Assembly: GCA_937916365.1 (NCBI GenBank)
Contig: CALFSY010000005.1
Coordinates: 1 to 15,003, forward strand
Direction of reading: 5' to 3'
DNA from: an uncultured Jannaschia sp.
GTDB lineage: Bacteria > Pseudomonadota > Alphaproteobacteria > Rhodobacterales > Rhodobacteraceae
DNA: 15,003 nucleotides
A model generated the notes under the pieces. That model saw only the letters and a program-made list of their open reading frames with translations. It was not told the origin of the DNA and searched no databases. This document shows, in pieces, positions 1 to 6,470 of the stretch. Numbering within the stretch: the stretch's first letter is position 1; each line of letters opens with the position of its first letter. A program made the position numbers and the translations under genes.

Positions 1-78
1 TTCGTTTGTCTGCCATGGCGCATGGGCAATTTTATTATCCGCAGCGCCATTTCGTTCCGCGTATGCACGCGCGCGCCA

Positions 79-1044
79 ATGGATATGTCATCCATCCTTC
101 CGCTATTAGATAGTACTATTCGTTTGGCCACCCCGCTTTTGTTGGCATGTTTGGCGGGGCTTTTTTCCGAACGTGCGGGGATTTTTGACATAGGGCTTGA
201 AGGTAAAATTTTAGCGTCGGCATTTTTTTCTGCGGCGATAGCCTATGTCATAGGGTCTGTATGGGTTGGATTGGCTGCGGGAATTGTGGCGTCGGTTATC
301 TTATCCACCCTCCATGGTGTGGCTTCGATCACGTTTCGCGGCAATCAACTTATTTCTGGTGTGGCAATCAATTTTCTTGCGGCGGGCCTGACAGTTGTGA
401 TTGCACAGACCTGGTTTGCACAAGGTGGACGCACACCTTTGCTGCCAAACGACGCACGATTTGGCGATATTACATTGCCAGGGGCCGATTTCGTCTCAAC
501 AATCCCTATCTTTGGCCCGATATATTCTGACATTCTGTCTGGTCATTCTATTTTGGTTTATATTGCAATCTTAAGCGTGCCATTGGCCTGGTGGGTTCTT
601 TTTCGCACCCGTTTTGGACTACATTTGCGGGCTGTGGGGGAAAACCCCGCTGCTGTGGATACCGCCGGCGTCTCGGTCGCTGGTTTGCGCTATGCGGCGG
701 TTATAATTTGCGGTGTTTTATGCGGCTTGTCCGGAGCTTATCTCTCAACCGGTCTTTCCTCCGGTTTCGTCAGCGATATGAGCGCGGGGCGCGGTTTTAT
801 CGCTCTGGCAGCCCTGATTTTTGCGAAATGGCGGCCATGGTCTGCACTTTATGCCTGTCTTTTGTTTGGTTTTTTAGATGCGGTTGGCAACCGCTATCAA
901 AACATTCAAATCGGTGATTTTTTAATTCCAGTGCAGGTTATGCAGGCCCTTCCTTACATTTTGACGGTAATTATCCTTGCAGGTTTTGGCGGCAAAGCGA
1001 TTCCACCGCGTGCTGGGGGCGAACCGTATGTGAAGGAACGTTAA
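79..1044 (+). CDS. ABC transporter permease, nucleoside/BMP type (YufQ-like, BPD_transp_2 family)
   Basis: Inner-membrane permease of an importer of the BmpA-YufOPQ kind, which usually takes up nucleosides or related purine compounds. The 321-residue protein is highly hydrophobic with about eight likely membrane segments. Family hallmarks are ERAGIFDIGLEGK (residues 31-43), FGLHLRAVGENPAAVDTAGV (179-198) and GRGFIALAALIFAKWRP (237-253). The frame is open from the window edge, but the ATG at 79 gives MDMSSILPLLDSTIRLATPL, matching the usual N-terminus and length of this subunit. An ATG at 22 would add a non-hydrophobic, arginine-rich stretch unlike the family. No Shine-Dalgarno is visible before 79, which suits translational coupling to an upstream permease outside the window. 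The cognate ATPase, first permease and binding protein are not visible. Substrate is inferred from family only. Confidence 0.86.
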   Translation: MDMSSILPLLDSTIRLATPLLLACLAGLFSERAGIFDIGLEGKILASAFFSAAIAYVIGSVWVGLAAGIVASVILSTLHGVASITFRGNQLISGVAINFLAAGLTVVIAQTWFAQGGRTPLLPNDARFGDITLPGADFVSTIPIFGPIYSDILSGHSILVYIAILSVPLAWWVLFRTRFGLHLRAVGENPAAVDTAGVSVAGLRYAAVIICGVLCGLSGAYLSTGLSSGFVSDMSAGRGFIALAALIFAKWRPWSALYACLLFGFLDAVGNRYQNIQIGDFLIPVQVMQALPYILTVIILAGFGGKAIPPRAGGEPYVKER

Positions 1045-1141
1045 AACGTATCTTGATGTAGGGCCTCCATCCAACGATGCGGATCACAGCCCTCAAGGTG
1101 CCAAAACTTAGCTTATAATTCCCCTATCCAACGCACGCCGC

Positions 1142-1164
1142 ACACCATATACTAAATATAGATA
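1142..1164. promoter_or_regulatory. possible NrdR-box-like AT-rich sites upstream of nrdR
   Basis: The core CTAAATATAG (1152-1161) matches the published NrdR-box core CwAtATaTwG with one mismatch. An overlapping segment beginning ACACCATATA (1142) matches the left half of the full box acaCwAtATaTwGtgt. Outer bases of the core site match poorly. A looser inverted repeat CCATAT/ATATGG (1145-1150, 1162-1167) covers the same stretch. Location 75-97 bases before nrdR would suit autoregulation. NrdR boxes are usually found in pairs before nrd operons, so this is a weak call. Confidence 0.28.
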
Positions 1165-1181
1165 TGGCATAAGCATCGCCC

Positions 1182-1215
1182 CCAATTTAGGACTGTCCCA
1201 CACCCCTTAAATTGG
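1182..1215 (+). repeat. 8-bp inverted repeat in the nrdR leader
   Basis: CCAATTTA (1182-1189) and TAAATTGG (1208-1215) are exact reverse complements separated by 18 bases. The pair ends 12 bases before the AAGGA ribosome-binding site of nrdR at 1228-1232. As RNA it would form an AT-rich hairpin, and as DNA it could be an operator. There is no U-run after it, so it is not a terminator. Function is unknown. Confidence 0.3.
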
Positions 1216-1238
1216 CGAACCAACGAAAAGGAATTGAA

Positions 1239-1709
1239 ATGCGTTGCCCATTTTGCGGAAATGTAGATACCCAGGTAAAAGATTCCCGCCCGGCCGAGGA
1301 TCACGTGGCCATCCGACGGCGGCGGTTTTGCCCGGCATGTGCCGGACGGTTCACCACCTATGAACGTGTGCAGTTACGCGATCTTGTGGTCATAAAATCC
1401 AATGGCAAACGCGAGGATTTTGATCGCGATAAATTGGCCCGTTCAATTCGAATTGCCATGCAAAAACGGCCAATCGAACCAGAGCGGATTGACCAAATGA
1501 TATCGGGCATTGTGCGGCGGCTTGAATCAATCGGCGACACCGATATTCCATCCAAAATCATTGGCGAAATTGCGATGGAGCGGCTCGCCTCTATCGACAC
1601 TGTTGCATATGTGCGCTTTGCCAGTGTTTACAAAAATTTCCAAGCCACTGACGATTTTGAGGATTTTTTGGCCGAACTACGCCCCCCTACTGATTCGGCT
1701 AACGTCTAA
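1239..1709 (+). CDS. nrdR: transcriptional repressor NrdR
   Basis: Zinc-ribbon/ATP-cone repressor that senses adenine nucleotides and shuts down ribonucleotide reductase genes. The 156-residue protein has the usual family length. The N-terminal zinc ribbon is MRCPFCG (C3, C6) with CPAC (C31, C34), followed by RFTTYERV. The ATP-cone runs roughly from residue 48 to 138, beginning LVVIKSNGKREDFDRDKL. The ATG at 1239 was chosen because it starts the zinc ribbon exactly and has AAGGA at 1228-1232. An in-frame TTG at 1212 would add nine residues not seen in the family. ribD starts four bases after the stop, so the two genes are probably cotranscribed, a common arrangement in proteobacteria. Confidence 0.96.
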   Translation: MRCPFCGNVDTQVKDSRPAEDHVAIRRRRFCPACAGRFTTYERVQLRDLVVIKSNGKREDFDRDKLARSIRIAMQKRPIEPERIDQMISGIVRRLESIGDTDIPSKIIGEIAMERLASIDTVAYVRFASVYKNFQATDDFEDFLAELRPPTDSANV

Positions 1710-1713
1710 ACAC

Positions 1714-2826
1714 ATGATGGATTCCGACGTGCGCTGGATGCGCCTAGCACTGGAGTTGGGTGCGCGCGGCCAAGGGCGTGTGTGGCCCAACCCCGCAGTG
1801 GGCTGTGTTTTGGTAAAGGCCGGGCGCGTCATTGGCAGGGGATGGACCCACCCCGGGGGGCGCCCCCATGCCGAAACCGTTGCCTTGGCGCATGCAGGAC
1901 TAAACAGCGCCAAAGATGCCACAGCATATGTTAGCCTTGAACCGTGTGCCCATCATGGCCATACACCGCCGTGTGTTGATGCCCTGATTGCAGCGGGGGT
2001 AAGGCGTGTGGTCATCGCCCTTGAAGATCCTGATCCGCGAACCAATGGCAAAGGGATTGCGCGGTTGCTAAATGCGGGCATTGAGGTGCAAACTGATGTT
2101 TTGAAGCATCAGGCCACCCATGCCCATCTTGGATTTATTCACCGTATTACCCAAAACCGCCCCATGGTGACATTAAAGCTCGCAACCTCGATTGATGGTC
2201 GCATTGCCACTGCAACGGGTGACAGCAAATGGATCAGCGGGCCCGAGGCACGGCGTTTGGTCCACGCCATGCGTGCACGCCATGATGCGGTTTTAATCGG
2301 TGCCGGAACGGCACGCGCAGATAATCCGCAGCTTATCACACGGGGATTGGGCGTAACACATCAACCGGTGCGTGTGGTGGCCTCACGGCGGCTGGATTTA
2401 CCTATGGACAGCGCCCTAATGCACAGCGCGTCTACTCCCCCCGTTTGGCTATGCCATGGGCCCGACGCACCGGAATCGATCCAGCATGCATGGCGCAACG
2501 CTGGGGCGCACCTGTTGCAAGTGCCCTTAGCCACGGATGGGCAGCTTGATTTAAGTATGATGTTGCAAAAATTAGCTGACGCAGGGTTAACGCGAATATT
2601 GTGCGAAGGTGGCGGCACATTGGCTGCAAGTCTTTTGGTGGGGGGCTTTGCCGATGAATTGGCCCTATTTTCCGCCGGTTTGGCTATTGGGGCCGAAGGC
2701 ACCCCATCAATCGGTGTAATGGGTATTGCAATACTCGCCGAAGGGCCACGTTTTACATTACGTCATACACAATCCATCGGGAACACATCATATAGTGTAT
2801 GGGCCCGCCGCAATGAAACCGATTGA
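1714..2826 (+). CDS. ribD: bifunctional pyrimidine deaminase/reductase RibD
   Basis: Catalyses two consecutive cytosolic steps of riboflavin synthesis: deamination of the pyrimidinone product of GTP cyclohydrolase II, then NADPH-dependent reduction of its ribosyl side chain. The 370-residue length fits the family. The N-terminal deaminase carries the zinc motif PHAET (H52, catalytic E54) and EPCAHHGHTPPC (C78, C87). The C-terminal reductase (about 150-368) shows LKLATSIDGRIA, SKWISG, DAVLIGAGTARADNP and ILCEGGGTLAASLL. The ATG at 1714 is used because the long upstream extension lies inside nrdR in another frame; a second ATG follows at 1717. No clear Shine-Dalgarno is present, so coupling to nrdR is likely. 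A 155-base gap separates it from ribE. Confidence 0.97.
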   Translation: MMDSDVRWMRLALELGARGQGRVWPNPAVGCVLVKAGRVIGRGWTHPGGRPHAETVALAHAGLNSAKDATAYVSLEPCAHHGHTPPCVDALIAAGVRRVVIALEDPDPRTNGKGIARLLNAGIEVQTDVLKHQATHAHLGFIHRITQNRPMVTLKLATSIDGRIATATGDSKWISGPEARRLVHAMRARHDAVLIGAGTARADNPQLITRGLGVTHQPVRVVASRRLDLPMDSALMHSASTPPVWLCHGPDAPESIQHAWRNAGAHLLQVPLATDGQLDLSMMLQKLADAGLTRILCEGGGTLAASLLVGGFADELALFSAGLAIGAEGTPSIGVMGIAILAEGPRFTLRHTQSIGNTSYSVWARRNETD

Positions 2827-2891
2827 AGCATAACTATTATTCGTATCATCTACTCCCAAGTCAAGAAAACTAATGTGGTATGTGATAAAAC

Positions 2892-2959
2892 GCGCGCTTA
2901 AGTATCAGACAACACAAAATCAGGGGTGCAAACGGCGCGCCACGTCAATCTAAGCGCGC
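2892..2959 (+). promoter_or_regulatory. foldable leader ahead of ribE with three copies of GCGCGC
   Basis: GCGCGCTTA (2892-2900) is the exact reverse complement of TAAGCGCGC (2951-2959). A third GCGCGC lies between them inside GGCGCGCC (2934-2941). Because GCGCGC is self-complementary, copies 1-2, 1-3 and 2-3 can pair in mutually exclusive ways. The 2-3 hairpin has a 13-base loop and ends 8 bases before the AAGGA ribosome-binding site of ribE (2968-2972). No FMN-riboswitch consensus is recognisable here. A regulatory role is inference from position and complementarity only. Confidence 0.38.
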
Positions 2960-2981
2960 TTCAAGATAAGGACAATGGGCC

Positions 2982-3587
2982 ATGTTCACAGGCATTATCA
3001 CAGACATTGGCACAATTTTATCGGTTGAACGCCATGGCGACCTTAAGGTGCGTATTGGCACGAACTATGACACGGCGCGCATAAATCTGGGGGCCTCTAT
3101 TTGTTGTGATGGGGTTTGTTTAACTGTCACAAATTTAGGCCCCGATTGGTTTGAAACCGATATTTCCGCCGAAACTGTCTCTAAAACCAACATCAGCGCC
3201 CAAAATTGGGGTTCGGGGCATCAGATCAATCTTGAACGATCTGTGCGCGTAGGGGACGAATTAGGCGGGCACATCGTATCGGGTCATGTTGACGGAACGG
3301 CCCGCATCATAGCTATGGTCGAGGATGGTGCATCAACCCGTGTTACCTTTGACGTGCCGCAAAACCTTGCGCACTTCATTGCACCCAAAGGATCGGTTGC
3401 ATTGAATGGCACGTCGCTTACCATCAATCATGCATCGGGGCAGAATTTCGACATTAACTTTATTCCACATACAAAAAACACCACCACCTGGGCAGCGGCC
3501 CGCGTTGGCGATATCGTGAATATGGAGGTTGATATGCTGGCCCGATATGTTGCGCGGCTGCATGAATGGCAAAACAATTCTAAATAA
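2982..3587 (+). CDS. ribE: riboflavin synthase alpha chain
   Basis: Final enzyme of riboflavin biosynthesis: dismutates two 6,7-dimethyl-8-ribityllumazine molecules into riboflavin and a pyrimidinedione. The 201-residue protein starts with the diagnostic MFTGII and consists of two lumazine-binding barrels (about 1-96 and 97-190). DGVCLTV (43-49, with the conserved cysteine C46) is in the first, and GHIVSGHVDGT (96-106) and GSVALNGTSLTIN (137-149) in the second, followed by the C-terminal trimerisation helix. AAGGA at 2968-2972 supports the ATG at 2982. The gene is called ribE or ribC depending on nomenclature. It follows ribD by 155 bases and precedes ribB by 166, both unusually wide for this cluster. 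Confidence 0.97.
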   Translation: MFTGIITDIGTILSVERHGDLKVRIGTNYDTARINLGASICCDGVCLTVTNLGPDWFETDISAETVSKTNISAQNWGSGHQINLERSVRVGDELGGHIVSGHVDGTARIIAMVEDGASTRVTFDVPQNLAHFIAPKGSVALNGTSLTINHASGQNFDINFIPHTKNTTTWAAARVGDIVNMEVDMLARYVARLHEWQNNSK

Positions 3588-3669
3588 GTATATGGGGGCG
3601 TTGGGAGCGATTTTGTTTTTCCACAGAGCGCCAGAATTTAGATTTAAGTTCCAACGAACACATTATTTT

Positions 3670-3717
3670 ACCATGGATCATAGGCGCAAAAACACTGGTC
3701 AGCGCCATACCCATGGT
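3670..3717 (+). promoter_or_regulatory. two-part hairpin in the leader of the ribB fusion gene
   Basis: The outer stem is ACCATGG (3670-3676) with CCATGGT (3711-3717), a perfect 7-bp match. The inner stem is TAGGCGC (3681-3687) with GCGCCATA (3702-3709), seven pairs with one bulged A at 3707. The apical loop is 14 bases, and a small internal loop lies between the stems. The structure ends 36 bases before the ribB start. There is no U-run, so it is not an intrinsic terminator. It could be an RNA-processing or stability element, or a ligand-responsive leader, but no known riboswitch family is recognised. Confidence 0.42.
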
Positions 3718-3753
3718 TTATCAGCCCCTCAATAAGCCAGGATACATGCCACG

Positions 3754-4884
3754 ATGCAGCATTTTGAAACCCCAGGCCCCACCGAACGACAGTGGGCCGA
3801 GGCCGTTTCTTCGATTGAAGAAATTATCGAAGAGGCCCGCAATGGGCGCATGTTTGTACTGGTCGATCACGAAGACCGCGAAAACGAAGGCGATTTGGTC
3901 ATCGCCGCACAAATGGCCACCCCCGATGCGATCAATTTTATGGCGACCCATGGGCGGGGTCTTATCTGTCTTAGCTTGACGGGCCCACGCGTTGATGCGC
4001 TTGGGCTACCTTTAATGGCATCGCACAATTCGTCGCGCCACGAAACGGCCTTTACAGTGTCGATCGAGGCGCGCGAAGGCGTTTCAACGGGTATTTCCGC
4101 CCATGATCGGGCGCATACCATTGCCATTGCTATTGATGCCAACAGAGGGGCGGCGGATATTGCCACGCCGGGCCATGTATTCCCCCTGCGGGCGCGAGAC
4201 GGCGGTGTATTGGTTCGGGCCGGTCACACCGAGGCCGCCGTTGATATTTCACGCCTAGCAGGGTTGAACCCATCGGGCGTGATTTGCGAAATCATGAACG
4301 AAGACGGGTCTATGGCGCGCCTGCCCGATTTGATTGCTTTTGCACAGCTGCATAATCTAAAGATCGGAACAATTAGCGATTTGATCGCCTATCGGCGTAG
4401 GCATGACAATTTGGTGCGCTTATGCCAAGAGCAAACGATCCAAAGCGAATTTGGCGGCGATTGGACGATGCGCATTTATACAGATGAAACCCAAGGGGCC
4501 GAGCATATCGTTTTGATAAAAGGCGATATTTCAACCCCTGCCCCGGTTTTGGTGCGTATGCACGCGATGGACCCACTGTTGGACATTGTGGGCATAGGGC
4601 CCGTAGGCCGTGCGGGGGAATTTGGGGATGCCATGCAACGCATTGCCCAGGAAGGGCGCGGTGTTTTGGTGTTGTTGCGCGATTTGACCATGAAACTTGT
4701 CGTGGGGGGCGAGGTATCGCCGCAGACGTTGCGCCAATATGGCCTAGGCGCACAAATTCTATCATCATTAGGAATTAGCGATATGATTTTATTGACGGAC
4801 TCCCCACAACCAAAGGTTGTAGGGCTTGAGGCTTATGGCCTGTCTATCGTGGGCACACAAAAAATCTCTGAGGTTAAACAATGA
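3754..4884 (+). CDS. ribB: 3,4-dihydroxy-2-butanone-4-phosphate synthase fused to degenerate GTP-cyclohydrolase-II-like domain (RibBX type)
   Basis: Makes the four-carbon riboflavin precursor from ribulose 5-phosphate. The 376-residue fusion begins with a complete RibB domain (about 15-215): VLVDHEDRENEGDLVIAA (35-52), ATHGRGLICLSL (64-75), TGISAHDRAHTI (112-123) and RAGHTEAAVDISRLAGL (155-171). The C-terminal half (about 235-376) still resembles RibA at its end, with YGLGAQILSSLG and GLEAYGLSIV. However, the zinc and catalytic regions are lost: the usual HSECLTGD...CDC segment reads MHAMDPLLDI and the RQEGRGIGL segment reads RDLTMKLV. GTP cyclohydrolase activity is therefore unlikely, as in the RibBX variants known from Proteobacteria. 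CAGGA at 3738-3742 precedes the ATG. The stop overlaps the ribH start by ATGA, indicating translational coupling. Confidence 0.93.
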   Translation: MQHFETPGPTERQWAEAVSSIEEIIEEARNGRMFVLVDHEDRENEGDLVIAAQMATPDAINFMATHGRGLICLSLTGPRVDALGLPLMASHNSSRHETAFTVSIEAREGVSTGISAHDRAHTIAIAIDANRGAADIATPGHVFPLRARDGGVLVRAGHTEAAVDISRLAGLNPSGVICEIMNEDGSMARLPDLIAFAQLHNLKIGTISDLIAYRRRHDNLVRLCQEQTIQSEFGGDWTMRIYTDETQGAEHIVLIKGDISTPAPVLVRMHAMDPLLDIVGIGPVGRAGEFGDAMQRIAQEGRGVLVLLRDLTMKLVVGGEVSPQTLRQYGLGAQILSSLGISDMILLTDSPQPKVVGLEAYGLSIVGTQKISEVKQ

Positions 4885-5417
4885 CGGGCGATGTGCATCA
4901 CATGCTTGGACGTCCACGTTTCCAAATACCCGTGCATGTCGCACTTGTGGTGGCGCCTTATTACAAAGCTATTGCCGATGATCTGATCATTGGAGCGCAG
5001 ACCGAAATTGATGCGGCACACGCCAAAGCAAGCATTATTGAAGTGCCTGGTGCGTTAGAGGTGCCAACAGCCATTCGCATTGCGCATCAACATGCGGATT
5101 TTGATGGCTTTGTGGCGCTTGGCTGTATCATACGCGGGGAAACCACACATTATGATACTGTATGCACCGAAAGTGCCCGTGCTATTCAAAGTTTGGGTTT
5201 AGACGGGGCATGCATCGGAAACGGCATTCTAACTGTGGAAACCCATGACCAAGCCGTGGTGCGTGCCGATCCAAATGGTCAAAACAAAGGGGGGGTCGCG
5301 GCGGCGGCGGCGCTGCACCTTATCGCGTTAACGCAGCGGTTCAGCGCCCCAAAGCAACAAATTGGATTTCAATCATTGGTCACGCCCCCCAAATCCACAC
5401 GCGGTGATATAGAATGA
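4881..5417 (+). CDS. ribH: 6,7-dimethyl-8-ribityllumazine synthase
   Basis: Condenses the pyrimidinedione from the RibD branch with the four-carbon phosphate made by RibB, yielding the substrate of riboflavin synthase. Conserved elements are VPGALEVPTAIRIA (55-68), FVALGCIIRGETTHYD (77-92, with the catalytic histidine H90) and NGILTVETHDQA (114-125). The 178 residues include a C-terminal tail of about 25 residues beyond the usual fold. The start overlaps the ribB stop (ATGA, 4881-4884), and the stop overlaps the nusB start in the same way. An internal ATG at 4902 (M8) would also retain the domain, but coupling favours 4881. An in-frame run of five GCG codons (5298-5312) encodes part of the AAAAA helix. 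Confidence 0.97.
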   Translation: MTGDVHHMLGRPRFQIPVHVALVVAPYYKAIADDLIIGAQTEIDAAHAKASIIEVPGALEVPTAIRIAHQHADFDGFVALGCIIRGETTHYDTVCTESARAIQSLGLDGACIGNGILTVETHDQAVVRADPNGQNKGGVAAAAALHLIALTQRFSAPKQQIGFQSLVTPPKSTRGDIE

Positions 5418-5902
5418 TCACGCACCCTAAAGCATCCCATCGCGACAATAGTAAGAATCAGGCGCGCGCGGTGGCACGGCTGCACGCAGTCCAGGCCCTA
5501 TTTCAAATGGAGGCCACCAATCAAACACAAAATATCGTTCAACAAGAATTTGAAATCCACCGGTTTGGCCAAATGATTGATGATACTGAACTGGCCCACG
5601 GGGATGTTGATCTATTTCGTAAAACATTGGCCGATGCAGTGACATGGCAGGCAAAAATTGACCAAATGACTGATCGTGCCTTAGTGTCGGCTTGGCCGAT
5701 TGATCGTATTGACCCCACACTGCGCGCACTATTCCGTGCCGCAGGGGCAGAATTGCTGCGTGGTGTTGCCCCACCCAAAATTGTGATAACCGAATTTGTT
5801 GATGTTGCACGTGCATTTTTCCCCGATGGGCGCGAACCTAAGTTCGTCAATGCAGTATTAGATCATATGGCGCGAGCCGCCAAACCCGACGCATTTGTAT
5901 GA
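5414..5902 (+). CDS. nusB: transcription antitermination factor NusB
   Basis: All-helical RNA-binding factor that, with NusE (ribosomal S10), acts in rRNA antitermination complexes. The 162-residue protein shows ARLHAVQALFQME (21-33), RIDPTLRALFRAAGAELL (98-115), and the C-terminal signature spread over 124-153 containing VITEFVDVAR and KFVNAVLDHMA. The ATG at 5414 overlaps the ribH stop by four bases. nusB directly after ribH is a widespread bacterial arrangement. It is the last gene of the plus-strand cluster, and the next gene converges on it 49 bases away. Confidence 0.96.
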   Translation: MITHPKASHRDNSKNQARAVARLHAVQALFQMEATNQTQNIVQQEFEIHRFGQMIDDTELAHGDVDLFRKTLADAVTWQAKIDQMTDRALVSAWPIDRIDPTLRALFRAAGAELLRGVAPPKIVITEFVDVARAFFPDGREPKFVNAVLDHMARAAKPDAFV

Positions 5903-5913
5903 TCCACACAGCG

Positions 5914-5949
5914 ATCACGGTGAGGTCGCATTAAAAATAAACCCGTGAT
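5914..5949. repeat. inverted repeat between convergent nusB and the SRPBCC gene, weak terminator candidate
   Basis: ATCACGG (5914-5920) pairs exactly with CCGTGAT (5943-5949) across a 22-base loop that includes an A-rich stretch. It lies in the 49-base gap between two convergent genes, where a bidirectional terminator would be expected. The loop is long and neither flank has a real U-run, so intrinsic termination is doubtful. Confidence 0.22.
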
Positions 5950-5951
5950 AT

Positions 5952-6470
5952 TTATTGCAATCTACGGCGATCTATTTCGCGTTGTGCCTGGGCAGCATAA
6001 TTTTCAATCATGGCCCTTGGACGCACAAACACCAATGCCATGATCTTTGCCAAAAATGTTTGTGTCGTCATTGATTCGGTGAATGTTCCTTCTACCACGC
6101 CGGGTTCTATGTATTCAAAAACGGCGCTATAATGCCCTTCAAAATACCCATCAGAGGATGTGTTCAATTCATACCTTCGGGGTGGTTCGGCAATAATTTC
6201 TTGAAACGAAATGCGCAGGCCGCGGTGGTCGACCTCGGTCCAGGTGCGATGCCCAAGATCACCGTTCATATGTTCGATGGTTGCAATTTCCGTGCGCCAT
6301 TCGGGTTGACGCGCTGGGGTGGTGTAAATCGTCCACACCTGTTCCAACGTTGCGTTAAACCGCACCTTGTGTGTGGCAGATCGAGTATCTGAAATGATTA
6401 TGGCAAAGATAACCATCACCATCCCAACGATTAAAACCAAGCCTAGACTAATCAGTAGAATCGTTTTCAT
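5952..6470 (-). CDS. membrane-anchored SRPBCC-family protein (polyketide cyclase/START-like fold)
   Basis: A 172-residue protein of unknown specific function. Residues 4-27 form one strong N-terminal hydrophobic segment, likely an uncleaved membrane anchor. The rest resembles the helix-grip SRPBCC fold, which binds hydrophobic ligands: FNATLEQVWTIYTTPARQPEW (38-58) is the typical opening, followed by alternating strand patterns such as TWTEVDHRGLRISFQEI and a C-terminal amphipathic helix (about 137-165). No catalytic residues can be assigned. Its ATG overlaps the stop of the upstream MGMT-like gene (TCAT on the plus strand, 6467-6470), so the two are translationally coupled. Membership of the fold is an inference from pattern. 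Confidence 0.72.
   Translation of the reverse strand: MKTILLISLGLVLIVGMVMVIFAIIISDTRSATHKVRFNATLEQVWTIYTTPARQPEWRTEIATIEHMNGDLGHRTWTEVDHRGLRISFQEIIAEPPRRYELNTSSDGYFEGHYSAVFEYIEPGVVEGTFTESMTTQTFLAKIMALVFVRPRAMIENYAAQAQREIDRRRLQ

Noticed and set aside
1856..1867. 12-bp palindrome of G and C inside ribD
   Set aside because: It encodes the conserved PGGRP just before the PHAET zinc motif, so protein constraint and codon choice explain it.
2827..2981. FMN riboswitch upstream of ribE
   Set aside because: The gap lacks the strongly conserved FMN-riboswitch blocks (for example a GGGGCAGGGTG-like opening and a GGCGGT block), so only the unclassified complementarity is reported.
3588..3753. FMN riboswitch upstream of the ribB fusion
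   Set aside because: No FMN-riboswitch conserved blocks; only a simple bulged hairpin is present.
3721..4768. Minus-strand open frames opposite the ribB fusion gene
   Set aside because: Compositions are proline/arginine-rich shadows of a conserved plus-strand gene; no ribosome-binding sites or family motifs.
5298..5312. Five tandem GCG trinucleotides in ribH
   Set aside because: In-frame alanine codons in a conserved alanine-rich helix; length changes would keep the frame and nothing suggests a regulatory role.
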